Source of the DNA: Larix kaempferi | Taxonomy: Eukaryota; Streptophyta; Pinopsida; Pinales; Pinaceae | DNA length: 64,000 nt | Assembly (NCBI GenBank): GCA_027924585.1 | Contig: BSBM01000372.1 | Coordinates: 11,459,501-11,523,500, forward strand | Direction: 5' to 3' | In this document: piece by piece, positions 34,908-46,493 of the stretch | How the letters are laid out: each line of letters starts with the position of its first letter | How positions within the stretch are numbered: the first letter of the stretch is position 1 | Program-made: the position numbers and the translations under genes | The notes under the pieces: generated by a model | Databases searched by the model: none | Told to the model about the DNA's origin: nothing | What the model saw: only the letters and a program-made list of their open reading frames with translations

Positions 34908-36363
34908 ATGATTAGTCGAATGACTGATCTATGGATTCTTCCGACTCAACAAGAACCAAACGTTCCCCCATCCATTGCAGAAGTGGCATACCAAGAATCA
35001 CAAAATGTTGCAATGGATCACATCTTGACTCTGTTAGTCTCAACTAAATCAGATTTTGATTATGCACCTGCATGGTCAGTAGACTACACCCATTCTTTTG
35101 ACTGTTTGGATACTTTTTTTCCTTCCGACAAGGCTATCCTGGAAGCCATGATTGGTCTAGATCATCCTTGGGAACACATGCATCATAGATCTTACTTTCT
35201 TCCAAATCTAGACAGGATTGAGAATGATGAGTTTTCGATGAGACCCGGTGGGAATATCAATTTGTCCATCACTCCTTCTACTAAACAAACGATTTTTAAA
35301 GAAGGAAATATGGAAAACATTTCAAAGAATATACCTATTGATATTTCCACCAAACCAAATGTTGTGGAAAACATTTTTATTGGATCAAACTGTTCTCCAC
35401 AGGAGATCACTTTGTATACCAATCTATTTAAAGAATTCCGCGACGCTTTTGGCTGGTCTTACGAGGAGATGCCCGGAATCGACCCCACCATTGTGGAAAA
35501 CATCATCACGGCCTATCCCAATGCAAAACCTGTACGACAGAAACTGCATTCAGTCAATCCTAGGAAAGCTGCGGCCATCAAGGCTGAAGTCGAGAAGCTC
35601 CTCAAGGTCGGTTTCATCTATCTGATCGACATGACAGGAATGGGTTTCTAACCCAGTCCCAGTTGACAAAAACAAAGGAACCATGCGTGTATGTACGGAC
35701 TTCAGGGACCTTAACAAAACCTTTCCAAAGGGCAACTACCCCACACCATTCATTGATCAGATCATTGATGCGTGTGCATGCCATGAAATATTTTCTTTCA
35801 TAGATGGTTTTTCGGGATACAATCAAATACAAATCAAACCCGAAGACCAACATAAAACGACTTTCATTTGTCCTTGGGGTACCTTCGATTATCAGAATAT
35901 GCCATTCGGATTAAAAAATGTTGGAGCTACTTTCCAGTGAGCCATGAACTTTGCTTTCCACGATATCAAGCACGTAGTCGAACCCTATCTAGATGATCTC
36001 CCAGGGCGATCTCGTAAGAGACGAGATCATCCTGATCATTTACGGCTCATATTTGAACGATGAAGATATTACAAGATACGGTTAAATCCTAATAAGTGTG
36101 TTTTTTTCATTGAGCCTGGACGTCTGTTAGGTTTCATTGTATCCAGTCATGGCATTATGGTCGACCCATTGAAAGTTGAGGCGATTGTCAAATTTCCGCC
36201 TCCTCTTACCGTTAGACAACTTCAAAGCCTACAGGGTATGTCTAAATTTTTGCGACGGTTTATAATGAATTATGCCAAGATCACCAAAGGATTCATGCGA
36301 CTGCTCAAGCAAGACACCCATTTTTTATGGATGAGGCTACACAAACCTCGTTTGATGCTTTGA
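34908..36363 (+). pseudogene. Element A reverse transcriptase
   Basis: The N-terminal linker and RT start are in one frame (34908-35650: FGWSYEEMPGIDP, KPVRQKLHSVNPRKAAAIKA, EKLLKVGFI). A frameshift follows at about 35650. RT continues in another frame to 36363 with CTDFRDLN, YPTPFIDQIID, DGFSGYNQIQI, FICPWGTF, PFGLKNVGATFQ and the catalytic YLDD (35986-35997). Stops are TGA at 35938 and at about 36061. The thumb/connection region reads GIMVDPLKVEAI, RQLQSLQG and FLRRFI. All core motifs are present, so only the stops and shifts disable it. Confidence 0.9.
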
Positions 36364-36830
36364 AAAAGGCACTATTATCAACCCCTTTTCTGAGCCCGCC
36401 AAATTATACTAAGGACTTCCTTCTATATCTTGTAGTGGCGGTTTCCACGATCGGTATAGTTCTAGTTCAGGAGGATGACAAGCTCCAAGAGCATGTCATT
36501 TATTATCTCTCTCGCGCATTGGTAACTCCAGAACTCAAGTATTCTCACGTCGAGAAGTTGGCATTGGCTGATGTCTATGTTGTTCATAGATTATGTCACT
36601 ACATTTTGTTGCAGACTACCATGGTCATAGCGGATGTCAATCCTTTTCAGTATGTATTAACCTGATGTATCATTGGAGGTAATTTTAATAAGTGGATTGT
36701 CATTTTTCAAGAGTTTGACCTAGATTTTCAATCGGCCAAGTCAAAGAAATCTTTAGTGTCCGCCGAGCTTATATCAGAGTTCTCTAGAGATGTAATTAGT
36801 AACGAGGAAGATCTGTAATTCCCTGATGAA
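36327..36830 (+). pseudogene. Element A gypsy-type RNase H
   Basis: After a frameshift near 36330 the sequence reads FDALKKALLSTPFLSPPNYT, LYLVVAVSTIGIVLVQEDD, HVIYYLSRALVTPELKYSHV and ADVNPFQYVLT. These are the standard connection/RNase H words of Tat pol; a remnant FDLDFQSAKSKKSLV follows. The first catalytic Asp position is not clearly preserved, as in many gypsy RNases H of dual-RNase H elements. Confidence 0.8.
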
Positions 36831-36889
36831 CGCATCTTTATCATTGCAACCTATGACCCATGGTATGGAGACATTCTAATATATCTCCA

Positions 36890-38085
36890 GACTTTGAAGT
36901 GTCCACCCTCTTTCTCCAGAGATGAACAACGAAAGCTTCAAGCTCATGCTAAGAACTACCTCATCATTTCTGACACGCTTTATAGACGTGGGGTAGATTC
37001 CATTTTACGTCGTTGTTTGACTTTGGAGGAAGTTGAATCAATATCGAATGATGCCCATAGTGGATATTGTGGGGGTCATATTCTGGGATGGCTACAACCC
37101 AAAAAATACTGTGTGCTAGGTATTTTTGGCCCACCATCTTCAAATATTGTGTGGAATTCGTGAAACATTGTCATCCATGTCATTTTTTCACCAAGAAAAT
37201 GCGAGCACACCCAGCTCCTCTTCACCCTATGATCACATTGGGTCCCTTCACCAAGTGGGGGATTGACTTCATGACCTGTAATCCAGTGTCGACTGGAGGA
37301 CATCACCACATCATCGTTGTTGTCGACTACTTTACAAAGTGGGCTGAGCCAATGCCTACTGTGAAAGCAGATGGAGAAACTGTAGCTTATTTCATGTTTA
37401 ATCAAATCATTGCTAGGTTTGGTATACCTAAGGATATTGTCACTGACCACGGTAGACAATTCCAGAACTACATGATGATCGAGTTATAAACCATGCTAGG
37501 TTTTCAATAAGAACACTCTTCCTCATTCTATCCATAGGAGAATGGGAAAGTCGAAGCGGTCAATAAGACTCTAAAGATTATTCTTCAACAGACCGTTAAT
37601 GCTAGTAGATCCAACTGGAAAATTCTATTGTATCCATCTCTTTGGGCATACCGATCCAATCTTAAGACTGTTACAGGTTTCTCACCTTTTCAACTTGTTC
37701 ACGGGTTGGAGGAATTCATTCTGGTTGAATGCGAGATTCCGTCGTTGAAGTTGGCTATCCAACCACTTCCTGAAACTTCAGCTTTGGAGGAGCGTTTGCT
37801 TCATTCATAGCATTTAGATGAACAACATCGCAATGCGGTTACAACAAATGAAGCTCATAAAAGCCGTGTCAAGCATCAGTACGACAATTCTATAAAACCA
37901 AGGGTGTTCTCGGAAGGAGACCTTGTTCTGCTCTATGACCAGGACAAAGATCCCTTGAGGGAAGGTAAATTTAAATCTATGTGGCTTGGACCGTATATTG
38001 TCTCTAAAGTTTTGAATAAGGGATCTTACAAGATGACCGATTACGATGTTTTAAGTTTCCTAAGCCTAGAAATGGTCTCTACCTA
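36890..38085 (+). pseudogene. Element A integrase
   Basis: The zinc-binding part is at 36894-37190 (HAKNYLIISDTLYRRGVDS, DAHSGYCGGH, and C-HPC around 37170). The catalytic core follows with WGIDFMT (first D), DIVTDHGRQF (second D) and ENGKVEAVNKTLK (E). The C-terminal part has WAYRSNLKTVTGFSPFQLVHG, then ALEERLLHS-stop, SRVKHQYDNS and FSEGDLVLLYDQ. Integrase would insert the cDNA. Frameshifts near 37070 and stops near 37487, 37530 and 37808 break it. Confidence 0.88.
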
Positions 38086-38204
38086 AAAAAGTATTACGCT
38101 TAGGCTCATATGGTTTTTCTTGTATTATAACTGTACATGTTTGTAGAGTTAATATTTTCTTTTGATTTTATGCACCTTATGTGTCTTCTGGATTGTGGTT
38201 TCAG

Positions 38205-38607
38205 ATGACAATCGAGTGATTTATAGGATTCGTTGATGGCGCTAGTCGCCACACCCGTCAATTGGACTCAACAGCTTGGGTTATTTACTCACCACTTGGC
38301 CAACTTGTGTCTTCAGGGGGGTGCTTGTTTGGGCCCTACGACGAACAATGTAGCTGAGTACAATGCAGTCATTGAGTTACTTTGAGATGCTATCCATCAT
38401 GACATTTCATGTTTGGAGGTAAGACTCGACTCGTAGTTATTAGTACTTCAGTTGATGGGTGAGTACAAGGTTAGGGATCCTTTTTGGCTTCATTATTTTT
38501 TGCGTGTTAGATTGCTTGAAAGAAATTTTGATTTTATCACATATCAACACATTTCAAGGAATTTAAATTCATTAGTTGATTCATATGCAAACTATATATT
38601 AGATTGA
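38205..38607 (+). pseudogene. Second (archaeal-type) RNase H downstream of integrase
   Basis: From ATG 38205 the frame reads MTIE-stop-FIGFVDGASR, then AWVIYSPLGQLVSSGG. After a one-base shift in a G run it continues TTNNVAEYNAVIELL-stop-DA, VRLDS-stop-LLVLQLMGEYKVRD, FDFITYQHISRNLNSL and VDSYANYILD. The four acidic positions (VDGAS, AEYNA, RLDS, VDSYA) match RNase H of the type acquired by Tat elements. It would help remove RNA from the RNA-DNA hybrid. The stops fit CGA/TGG/CAG decay. It lies 120 bp after the integrase end and closes the recognisable element. Confidence 0.8.
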
Positions 38608-39005
38608 CATATGTACCATACATAATCAAATTAAACATTCGCACACATAAAGACAAACACATGTATATATATAAACCAATACTGTATATATCAGGATTAA
38701 AAAAAAATGAGTACGAGTCATAGGATGTCGCAGTGTCATAATATACAAAAATGGGCTCAAAGGCCTCAAAAATATAATATGTCTATCTCCCTATGGAGAG
38801 GGATGTGCCTCTGCTAACTCTGCCACAGCCTCTCATGAAGCAAACCATGGACATTTATCTTCATAAACAAGAAGCACGTAACAATAATATGCACCACATA
38901 AACTTGATTCGTTGTATGTGATCTTAAGCAATGTTTTGAATGTCTCCAAAGAAAGCATTTACATAATCAACAACAATATCCTCAGCGGTAACAAGTATAA
39001 CAGAC

Positions 39006-39128
39006 CTTCTCATAATTTTTCTTCAGCTTAAAAACTTCCTCTTCATCACTACTGACACAATCACTATATTCCACCAATTCATGAAAGGACATTGAAGTGT
39101 ATGTTGACGTAGAATGGCCATACACGAG
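39006..39128 (-). pseudogene. Candidate host exon, acidic, unidentified
   Basis: A 123-bp minus-strand segment is open in the phase required by the exon at 39562-39787. It reads LVYGHSTSTYTSMSFHELVE, YSDCVSSDEEEVFKLKKNYEK. It is preceded by an acceptor-like TTTGATGTAG and followed by a donor-like AAG/GTCTGT. The acidic DEEE cluster followed by KLKK resembles real protein sequence, but I do not recognise the gene. It could be a live exon, a captured fragment or a relic. Confidence 0.35.
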
Positions 39129-39561
39129 CTACATCAAATTTATTTTCCTTTTGGAAATTGTTCTAGAAATCAAACTTTCTTTCCATTTTGAACTTTCACC
39201 CATCCTGTTTCCAAAGAATGATAAACCCAATCACGCAATAGGCAAGCAAATAAGGTCTATATCTTCAAAATAAGGTCTGTATGAGCTTAACGTTATTTAA
39301 AACTTTCTAAGCAATCTTGTCTGTGACAAAATACTGATAGATGAGGGGGGAAAAACAAGTGGCTGAAAAATAGCATGACCACTTTCCTGAAATTTTGAAG
39401 GAAAATAATAATATGCCATGTTATTCATCACTTAAACAAGCCATATTTCAATGGACTATACAGTGGAAAGTTACAACAGCTATGCCTAAAGAAGCAACTT
39501 AAGTTCCTTCAATCATATTTATTATTCAACCTAAACCACAACCATAGAAATTAACACATAC

Positions 39562-39787
39562 CTTCTTTGTCTTTGTCTGATAAACTTCATATCCATTTAG
39601 TGCTTGCCCCACTACTACCCTATAATTAGATGTTCTTCCTAACCTATATGTTCCTTGTTGTTTCTCATGCTGTTTCCAAGTAGAAGGTTGATCATCCTCT
39701 TCATCAAAATTATAATCATTGTTTTCTTCGGCTTTGGAATTATTATTCTCTCTCTGTGCCCTCTTCGATATCAATTTCATCAAAATC
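39562..39787 (-). pseudogene. Candidate host exon, acidic, unidentified
   Basis: A minus-strand segment with a strong acceptor (TTGCTTGTTCACAG/GAT) and a near-consensus donor (AAG/GTATGT). The open frame ends EENNDYNFDEEDDQPSTWKQ, then TYRLGRTSNYRVVVGQALNG and YEVYQTKTKK. Near its start the alternative frame DFDEIDIEEGTERE also looks protein-like, so a frameshift may be present. The phase at its end (complete codon) agrees with the next candidate exon. Function unknown. Confidence 0.4.
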
Positions 39788-42700
39788 CTGTGAACAAGCA
39801 ATAGAATTTAATAATTTATTCATAATAATCTTTATAAATAAAAATATGTTCATCTTTGAAAAAAAAATTGTTTCAAGGAAGCAAAAGAACCACAATTCAT
39901 AACTACTCTACCATACTTGTTGCGTGAAACATTGAAGCAAAAACACATTTCTAAAGTATCACTTTATTTGAGTTCGGAAATTATAACTAAGCTTTCAGAT
40001 GTACACAGTTCAACCAATCCAATCAATTCCGTATACTCATGATCTCATGCTCTCATCAAATTTTATAAATAAATTAAATACAGACCGTAGGTTAAATTCT
40101 TTGTTCTGACAACCTTTGTGATTTTATTATTTTACAATAACACCACAATTACTTTGACATGATATAGAATGATTCTAATATAATGACTAGTGGTCAATAT
40201 TGCAGGCTTCAGATCCCATCACAGTAGATTTCACACATCAAAAGTGTAGAAGAAAAAAAAATGCCCTTCAAAATAATTTGATAGCATGAAATGGATCATC
40301 ATGCAAGAAATGACCTCTATTAAATTTACATAGAGGAAGTGTTCATATTTCCCATTATAAAGAAATAAGTACTAAGTAGATGTGTGCTAACCTGTGACAA
40401 CATACTAGTGAATTAAATCCCAAAACAAATCAAAGTCGAAATATGAAGAGAGCAGAGCGGTGTTGCTGCAAGTGTAGTTAATGTTAATAGTTAAAACCAC
40501 ATCACATAGTTGTAAATTAAAGCAATAGATTTAATTTTATTCCCTATAGTTGTAAATTGAAGAGCCAATTTTATTGCTTGTCACCTATCTCCATTGTTTT
40601 GGGAAATGTTCTTCCAATGTTTAAAAATTTGTTTAGGAAACTCTTTTATTCATTTTAACATCATGTACTTTTGGATCTGTGGAATCTATTAAACTTAATA
40701 TGTTCCCTTTGTAACAACCAATTGCATCAACTCTAGAAAGTTGTAACAAAACTTAAGAAAATTGCTTAACATGGGGTGCCTATACAATATATGTAGATTT
40801 CTTCTCTCTATCGATAAAACTACCATCAACCCAAATAAGATGATACAATGGAATGTTTTCATTGTGTAGGGTCTTTATATCCAATGGTAAAGCAATAGTC
40901 TGGATTCAACCAAGATGAAAGTTTAGATGGTGACTGGATCAGGTTTAGAAGTATGGACAAAAGGGTGGTTGGAAATGTGCTGCTAGAAACAGAACCTACC
41001 AAAAATTCTTGTTTACTATTGATGATGTGAAGTAGGGTAGAGCCCGCTTGTTAGTTGCAAAGCATCCATGGAATAGTTTGATGAAGGTTTTAATAATTTT
41101 TTTATGATAATTTGCAAGAGGGAAAAGGCTCCTAATTTGAAATCTACCAATAAGAAAAGGAAATACTCAGTGAAAACCTGTCAATAATTTGCAAGAGGGA
41201 CAAGGCTCCTAGTTTGAAACCTGCCAATAAAAATGAGCTTATAAGAAAAAAGAATAGGGAAAATCTCATTGTGAAACTTATAATTCTTCAACATGTTTAT
41301 ACATGCAAACCATGCTACATACAAAACAAATTTACGAGGTCTCACCTTCCCAAACCATGAATCCTATAGAAGCTCCAAGGCCTAGAATATAAGCATCAAT
41401 ACATGTTAAAGCCATTAAAATAACAATAACAGGTTATAAACAAATTTTATAACTTCAAACAAAAGTTCAACATAAGTTTCCATAGTTTAGTGTATAAATA
41501 TATGGATCCTGATATTCAAAAATTGAAACACATTTAACATGTATGCAAATCACATATTATGAATCTTTGTATCATGTATACCACTTTTCATTGTGGGAAA
41601 CTCTGTACAATGTTTAAACATAGACATCAGCCAATTGGTCTTAATGTTAATACTATCTTAACCATATGCATTTGATAAGATAAATCATCATAAATATATT
41701 AGTTGATCATACCAGAAGTGTATTGATACATTAATCTGAGAATGCATCTCAAGTCTGGAGAAATATGTCAACATTGAAGTGTAGAATTTTCCACAATAGA
41801 TATATATATAGTGGATGTAACCCACTTCCATACTAATTAATTTTGAGATATAAACACTTGTTAACCCCCAGTTGTGCCTACACTACTGGAGGGTTAAGAT
41901 CCAGCAAGATTCCATTAGGCTGGTCACATTGTTCATTGATCCAAGCATGCACCATTGCACATTGATCGGGAGGAACACATGACATGGATATTCATGTGTG
42001 TTGGGTTAGTAAAAGAAGCAAATCCAAATGAGACTGCTTGTTTGCTTTTTTTTTCGGGCATATCTATGAATCCTATTTTCTTTATGTGATTGGTACAATT
42101 TTAATGTCAATGGCTCCCGAGCATGAAAATGAGGGGTGGTCCAAGGTTCCGGTGGATGAGGACTAGTGGTGAGGTAAGATCAAACAAATGGTTGTTTTTC
42201 AGTGTGATATGAGGTAGCAACATGGTGATACTTATGTGAAGAAATTTCAGGAAGCACAGACCATGTATAGTTAATATATTAATACAAGAATGCTCCTTGC
42301 ATTTTTATTGATAATGGTTACATTCACATGGTCTTTTGTCAAAATTAAAGGCAGCAATCATCATATCTCAGGACATTGTTCAGCAAGTTATGTTTCTATG
42401 CATAAATTCCTTTATATGAAAAAATTACCTTCAATTCAGCCAGTAATGAGGACACACTACATCTATTATGGGGCAGCAAGTTTGGCACTAATCCAAAGGG
42501 CGTCTGGGAAATATTAAGATGGAACATTGGTAGGTGGTTACACTCACTTTTCCTGGTGGAAATAGGCACTATTATGAGTGCCACTTTTATTCCTTTCTCA
42601 TGTATTGATAATAGAGTACTACCTATACCATCTAGGCTATATGTGCTCAGTCTTTTGAAGAATCAACAGAAAATATCAAGGATGTAGAGGTTCAAATATT

Positions 42701-43423
42701 GGCTAAAAAATATTAACTTCGCCTATTTACAAAAAACCTTGGGCTCTCTTTCAAGAAGTCATGAACCAATATGCACAAGAGAATTTGTTTTTGGATAAGC
42801 TACTGAAACTACGAGATCTAGTGAATGTCTAGCGGTGCTTCATTTGACGGATTCAGAGAAGTTTGTGGTTCTTCTTTATTCATGTTGTGGGGGAGTAGAT
42901 TCTTCAAAGACAGCTAAAGATTAAACTTACTTCGGTGGGTGATGTTGCAAATAGATAATTCCTCTAGTCCCTACTCCTATCCCCCACAACAACTAAATAA
43001 GGTGCGCTTCCAATTCATGATAAAGCACATTGAATACCAACTTAGGCTTAATTGTGATTTGTGAAGCAGAAACTTTCTCTAGATTTAAGCATAGAAGAAG
43101 GCTCCAGAGGAGTTTTTCCCCATTTACTTGACAGTCAAGACCCATGGTAATGATGTCACAAGGATTGGTTGATTTAGCCAAGATGAGACGAAAATTTCTA
43201 TTTACTAATCGTAATAGATATATTAATACAATGCACAATTCCAAATCAATTCCAAAATTAATGTGCACTATATAATATAATTTTCTAAAAACTTATGATA
43301 GTACTTGTTACTGGACAATCTACCGAAAGAGGACTTAAGGCGTGATCTCCCTAGTTCAACGTGAATCTAGAACAAGTGGGACAGAATATGAAACTGCTTT
43401 CCTAGATCTAGTTAAAGATCGAG

Positions 43424-44455
43424 TGTTATAGGTTAAATCTACACCTCTCCGTCCATGATCATCTTGAGCTGTTGATCACACAAAAGGACAACTTGGATGG
43501 AGGAGCATGTTGACCCCAGATAAGACTTTGACTTACTCCACCTCCTGACAAGACTGGAAAAACCCTAAAAATGTCATTTTGAGACATGAGCACTACTCTA
43601 CTTCAATAGACTAGCGCCTGTACCCTACTCCAGTGTGTAATAGTAGCGCTCAAGCCTCATGAGCGCTACTCCTCTTCAACAGAGTAGAGCTCAACATTCA
43701 AAAAGTGATGAGCGCTAGTTTACAAGCACTATAGTAGCGCCCTGAGCGCTACTTCACTGAGCAATAGTAGCGTACACCTCAAAAGATGATTAAAAAATAA
43801 TTAATTTCATGAAGAGGATTAGTTGCAGTTGGTTTCCCAACTTCCCCAACTTCCTCCATAACCATCTCTCGACCTGAACTGCTTCCCTTGACCTATAAAT
43901 ACAAGGAAGAATAAAGAGAGGGGTTAGAGACATGAATGTTATTAAGAGACTTTTAAAGAGAAGCTTGCATTGGAGGAGATTATGCTGGAAGATATCCAAG
44001 CCAGAGAAGAGCAGGACCCCAGGATCAGGTTGCAGGAGCATGTCACAAAGTCAGGTATACTTTGTATCATCAATTTGCATTTGACAATAAAAGGTTGAAG
44101 CGTCTTTCTTGTCCCAAATTAAGTGTTCATTGAAGTGATATACTTGTTTGGATCTGTTTTGGTTAATATTAGATGTTTAAATTGCTTTGTCTTTTTCCAT
44201 CATTATATATTATCCAAGATACGCTGAGAAAGGTACTTGTATTGCAGGTTTATTGAACGGGAGGTTGACTTGAGGACCGAGCGCAAGATCGAATAAGAGC
44301 TATGATCGAACGTCATTCGAAAGGTATGTTCTCAAGACCTATAACCTATTTCCTTTCATGAACATCTCTGTAACACAGTTAATATGCTTACCTGTCATCC
44401 CCTTTCAGTTGATAGTATCCGTTTCCTTACTATAGGGTAGTTTTTCCCGCCAACA
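43424..44455 (+). repeat. 5' LTR of element B
   Basis: About 1,032 bp, TGTTATAGGT...CCGCCAACA; the TATA box is at 43894-43901. U3 (43587-43775) holds a cluster of GAGCGCTA/TAGCGC palindromic motifs that reappears in the leader (44640-44755). It is followed by a degraded PBS (GACTCCCGACCATACTGGGGA, 44456-44476). Confidence 0.8.
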
Positions 44456-46493
44456 GACTCCCGACCATACTGGGGATAATTGTGTTTTTGCTCTAGGAAA
44501 CCTTTCTTGTTTGTCTTCCCAGAACCTTTTCAACTCCTTTTATGTGCTGAGAGACCCTGTAGGTACCCCCCTGCTTGTTTTTCTCTGCTTCAATCAGTCT
44601 TTTTGCATCTTTTCAAAGTCAGTTTTTAACTTTTTAAGACCTGAGCGCTACTTTGTTATACATACAGTAGCGCCCATACGCTACTTTGCTATACATACAG
44701 TAGCGCCCATCTCTTCAGGAGCGCTAGTTTCCCTACTGCACAGTAGGGTATATTCCTGTAGCCTTCTGTTAGTGGTTTGTTTGAGTTTTCTGCCTTTTTG
44801 GTGGTCTTCTGACTTTGTTTTTAGATCTCCTTAACTGGTATTTTGAGGTTTATAACTTTTCTTTAAGTCTTAGAACCTTTCTTTGAGTCTTTTTACCATC
44901 TTTAGATCGTTTGCTTACTTGTGGAATGTTTGGACTATTTATAACTCTTTTGGAAGACTAGGCTTTGTTCTTTGGTGAACACTTCCGCTTATTCTTGCCC
45001 TGACTGTATGTTGCTGATTTACAAACCTGTATGCTTTTGCATTCGCTATTTGTAGCAACATTTTTTTGCTCTTTACCTATCTTATCCTTTGTTTTAGGGT
45101 TTGGTCTGTTTTGGAGCCTTTAGGGTGTCTTCCGAACTTGTTAATTTCAAACCTTCTTTGACTTTTTGTCTTTTCTGGTTTCAAGTGTGTTTAAAGTGCT
45201 TTAGGCTGATTCATTTCTCAGTCCTTGTATTAGCAGGGTGGTTGTTAGCTTGCTTGCCTACCTTTTGCTTGGCATAGTGGTCTTGTTAGGGTTTGATGCT
45301 TTGGGTCAGTCCTCTTGTGTTGGATTCCCAGTGTTAAGTATCTTTCTCCTTTTTTTTTCTCCCCACTTTGTTTCCGAGTATGAAGGCTTTTTATTTTGCA
45401 AAAAACCTGTAGGACAAGTCTTTGTTGAGTTAGCGCCTTGACAGCTGTAAGCTTAGGAACCATTTTTAGCCATACTTACACATTGCACACAAGTCTTATT
45501 TGCTTTCCATGTTTATAGCTCTTTTTCGTTTATAATAACAGAAAAAGCAAAAAATTTGGTAGCTTAAGATTAATAAGGCTTATATTTGTTACAAGATAGC
45601 ATAGATTATTTTGTGTACAATTTCAAAAGAAAACAAAAAGAAATTTAATTAGATTTGCTCAGTTTTTTCAGTTTGGAAAGAATTTTAAATGAAAAAATAA
45701 AATAAAAAGTTTTGTTGTCGAAAGTTAGAATTTATGCACTTTTGCTTTTCTGTTGCAACCACGCCACACAAACGCACTACCTTTTGAGTAATAACAACCC
45801 TAAAAATCTTTAATAAAATTAAATAGAAACAATTTTTCTTTTTGAGGGATACACTACACCAACTAGTCTTGGTTAGGATCTTGAGTTTAAATCACCTTAA
45901 ACCACTCAAGATCACACATTACGCAAAAATCGTAGTTCTACTATCACAGGTAAATCCATTTCACTCAAAGCTTGCCTGGATCTATGCAGTAGGTCTTGTG
46001 AGATCAGATTGTTGGGAATACTCCTCCTACTTTATGTTTCGAGCATATACCAGGATTGGATCACGTTTGGGGACTCTTTTGAGTTTCGGGCTCAGTTACC
46101 CTGCCCATGCCTTTTGATTAGACCAGAGACTGTTCCCCCAGGATTTTTCGATGTTGTGGTATCCTTAGTATCTGACCATAGGTTCATACACAGGTGACAG
46201 CGGAGGGTATATCTGTTGTACCTAAGACAGACGTGGGAGGAAATCCCTTGCAGGTCTTTGGGAGGGCGGTTGGGTGATTCCAGCGCTTGCACCCTTAGTC
46301 ATTGTATTGTGGACCCCGGGTAACTGTTCTTCATCCTTTGTTGATCTGTTCTAGGCCCTCATCATCCCAGACTCTTCTCTGGAAGGCATCTCGTTTGCTT
46401 GGTTTGCATACTTAGGACTTTTTAGTTGGCGTGTTGTTTGCCCCCTAGTCTTAGTGGCCACTAAGTTTTCTAGTTTTATTTTTATATATAATC
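44456..46493 (+). other. Element B untranslated leader
   Basis: About 2 kb between LTR and gag, pyrimidine-rich, homologous to the A leader near its end (CTAAGACAGACGTGGGAGGA and flanks). It contains the GCGCTAC/GTAGCGC motif cluster at 44640-44755. Open stretches here have no recognisable motif. Confidence 0.6.

Larger units (their letters stand above)
29669..38607 (+). mobile_element. Tat-type Ty3/gypsy element A, 3' LTR missing
   Basis: In order: LTR (29669-30595), a Tat/Ogre-type PBS (30603-30620), a 1.75-kb leader, gag, protease, RT, RNase H, integrase and a second RNase H (38205-38607). RT wording such as CTDFRDLNK, DGFSGYNQIQI, YLDDLPGRSRK and HVEKLALADV is that of the Tat lineage. 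Gag shares its core with element B. No copy of the LTR exists downstream, so the element is truncated on the right and has no TSD to test. Many stops and several frameshifts show it is dead. Confidence 0.88.
38608..43305. other. Host-like DNA between elements A and C
   Basis: About 4.7 kb of AT-rich sequence without retroelement motifs. It holds the candidate minus-strand exons listed separately (39006-39128, 39562-39787). Less certain exon-like pieces lie at 41346-41381 (TTCTAG acceptor, GTGAG donor) and about 41868-41975 on the minus strand (open, reads VPPDQCAMVHAWINEQCDQ). It may be introns of the locus into which C inserted. Confidence 0.4.

Noticed and set aside
41346-41381. 36-bp minus-strand micro-exon (TTCTAG/GCC...GGAAG/GTGAG)
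   Set aside because: Splice signals are good but 12 codons are too few to support a call; mentioned only as context.
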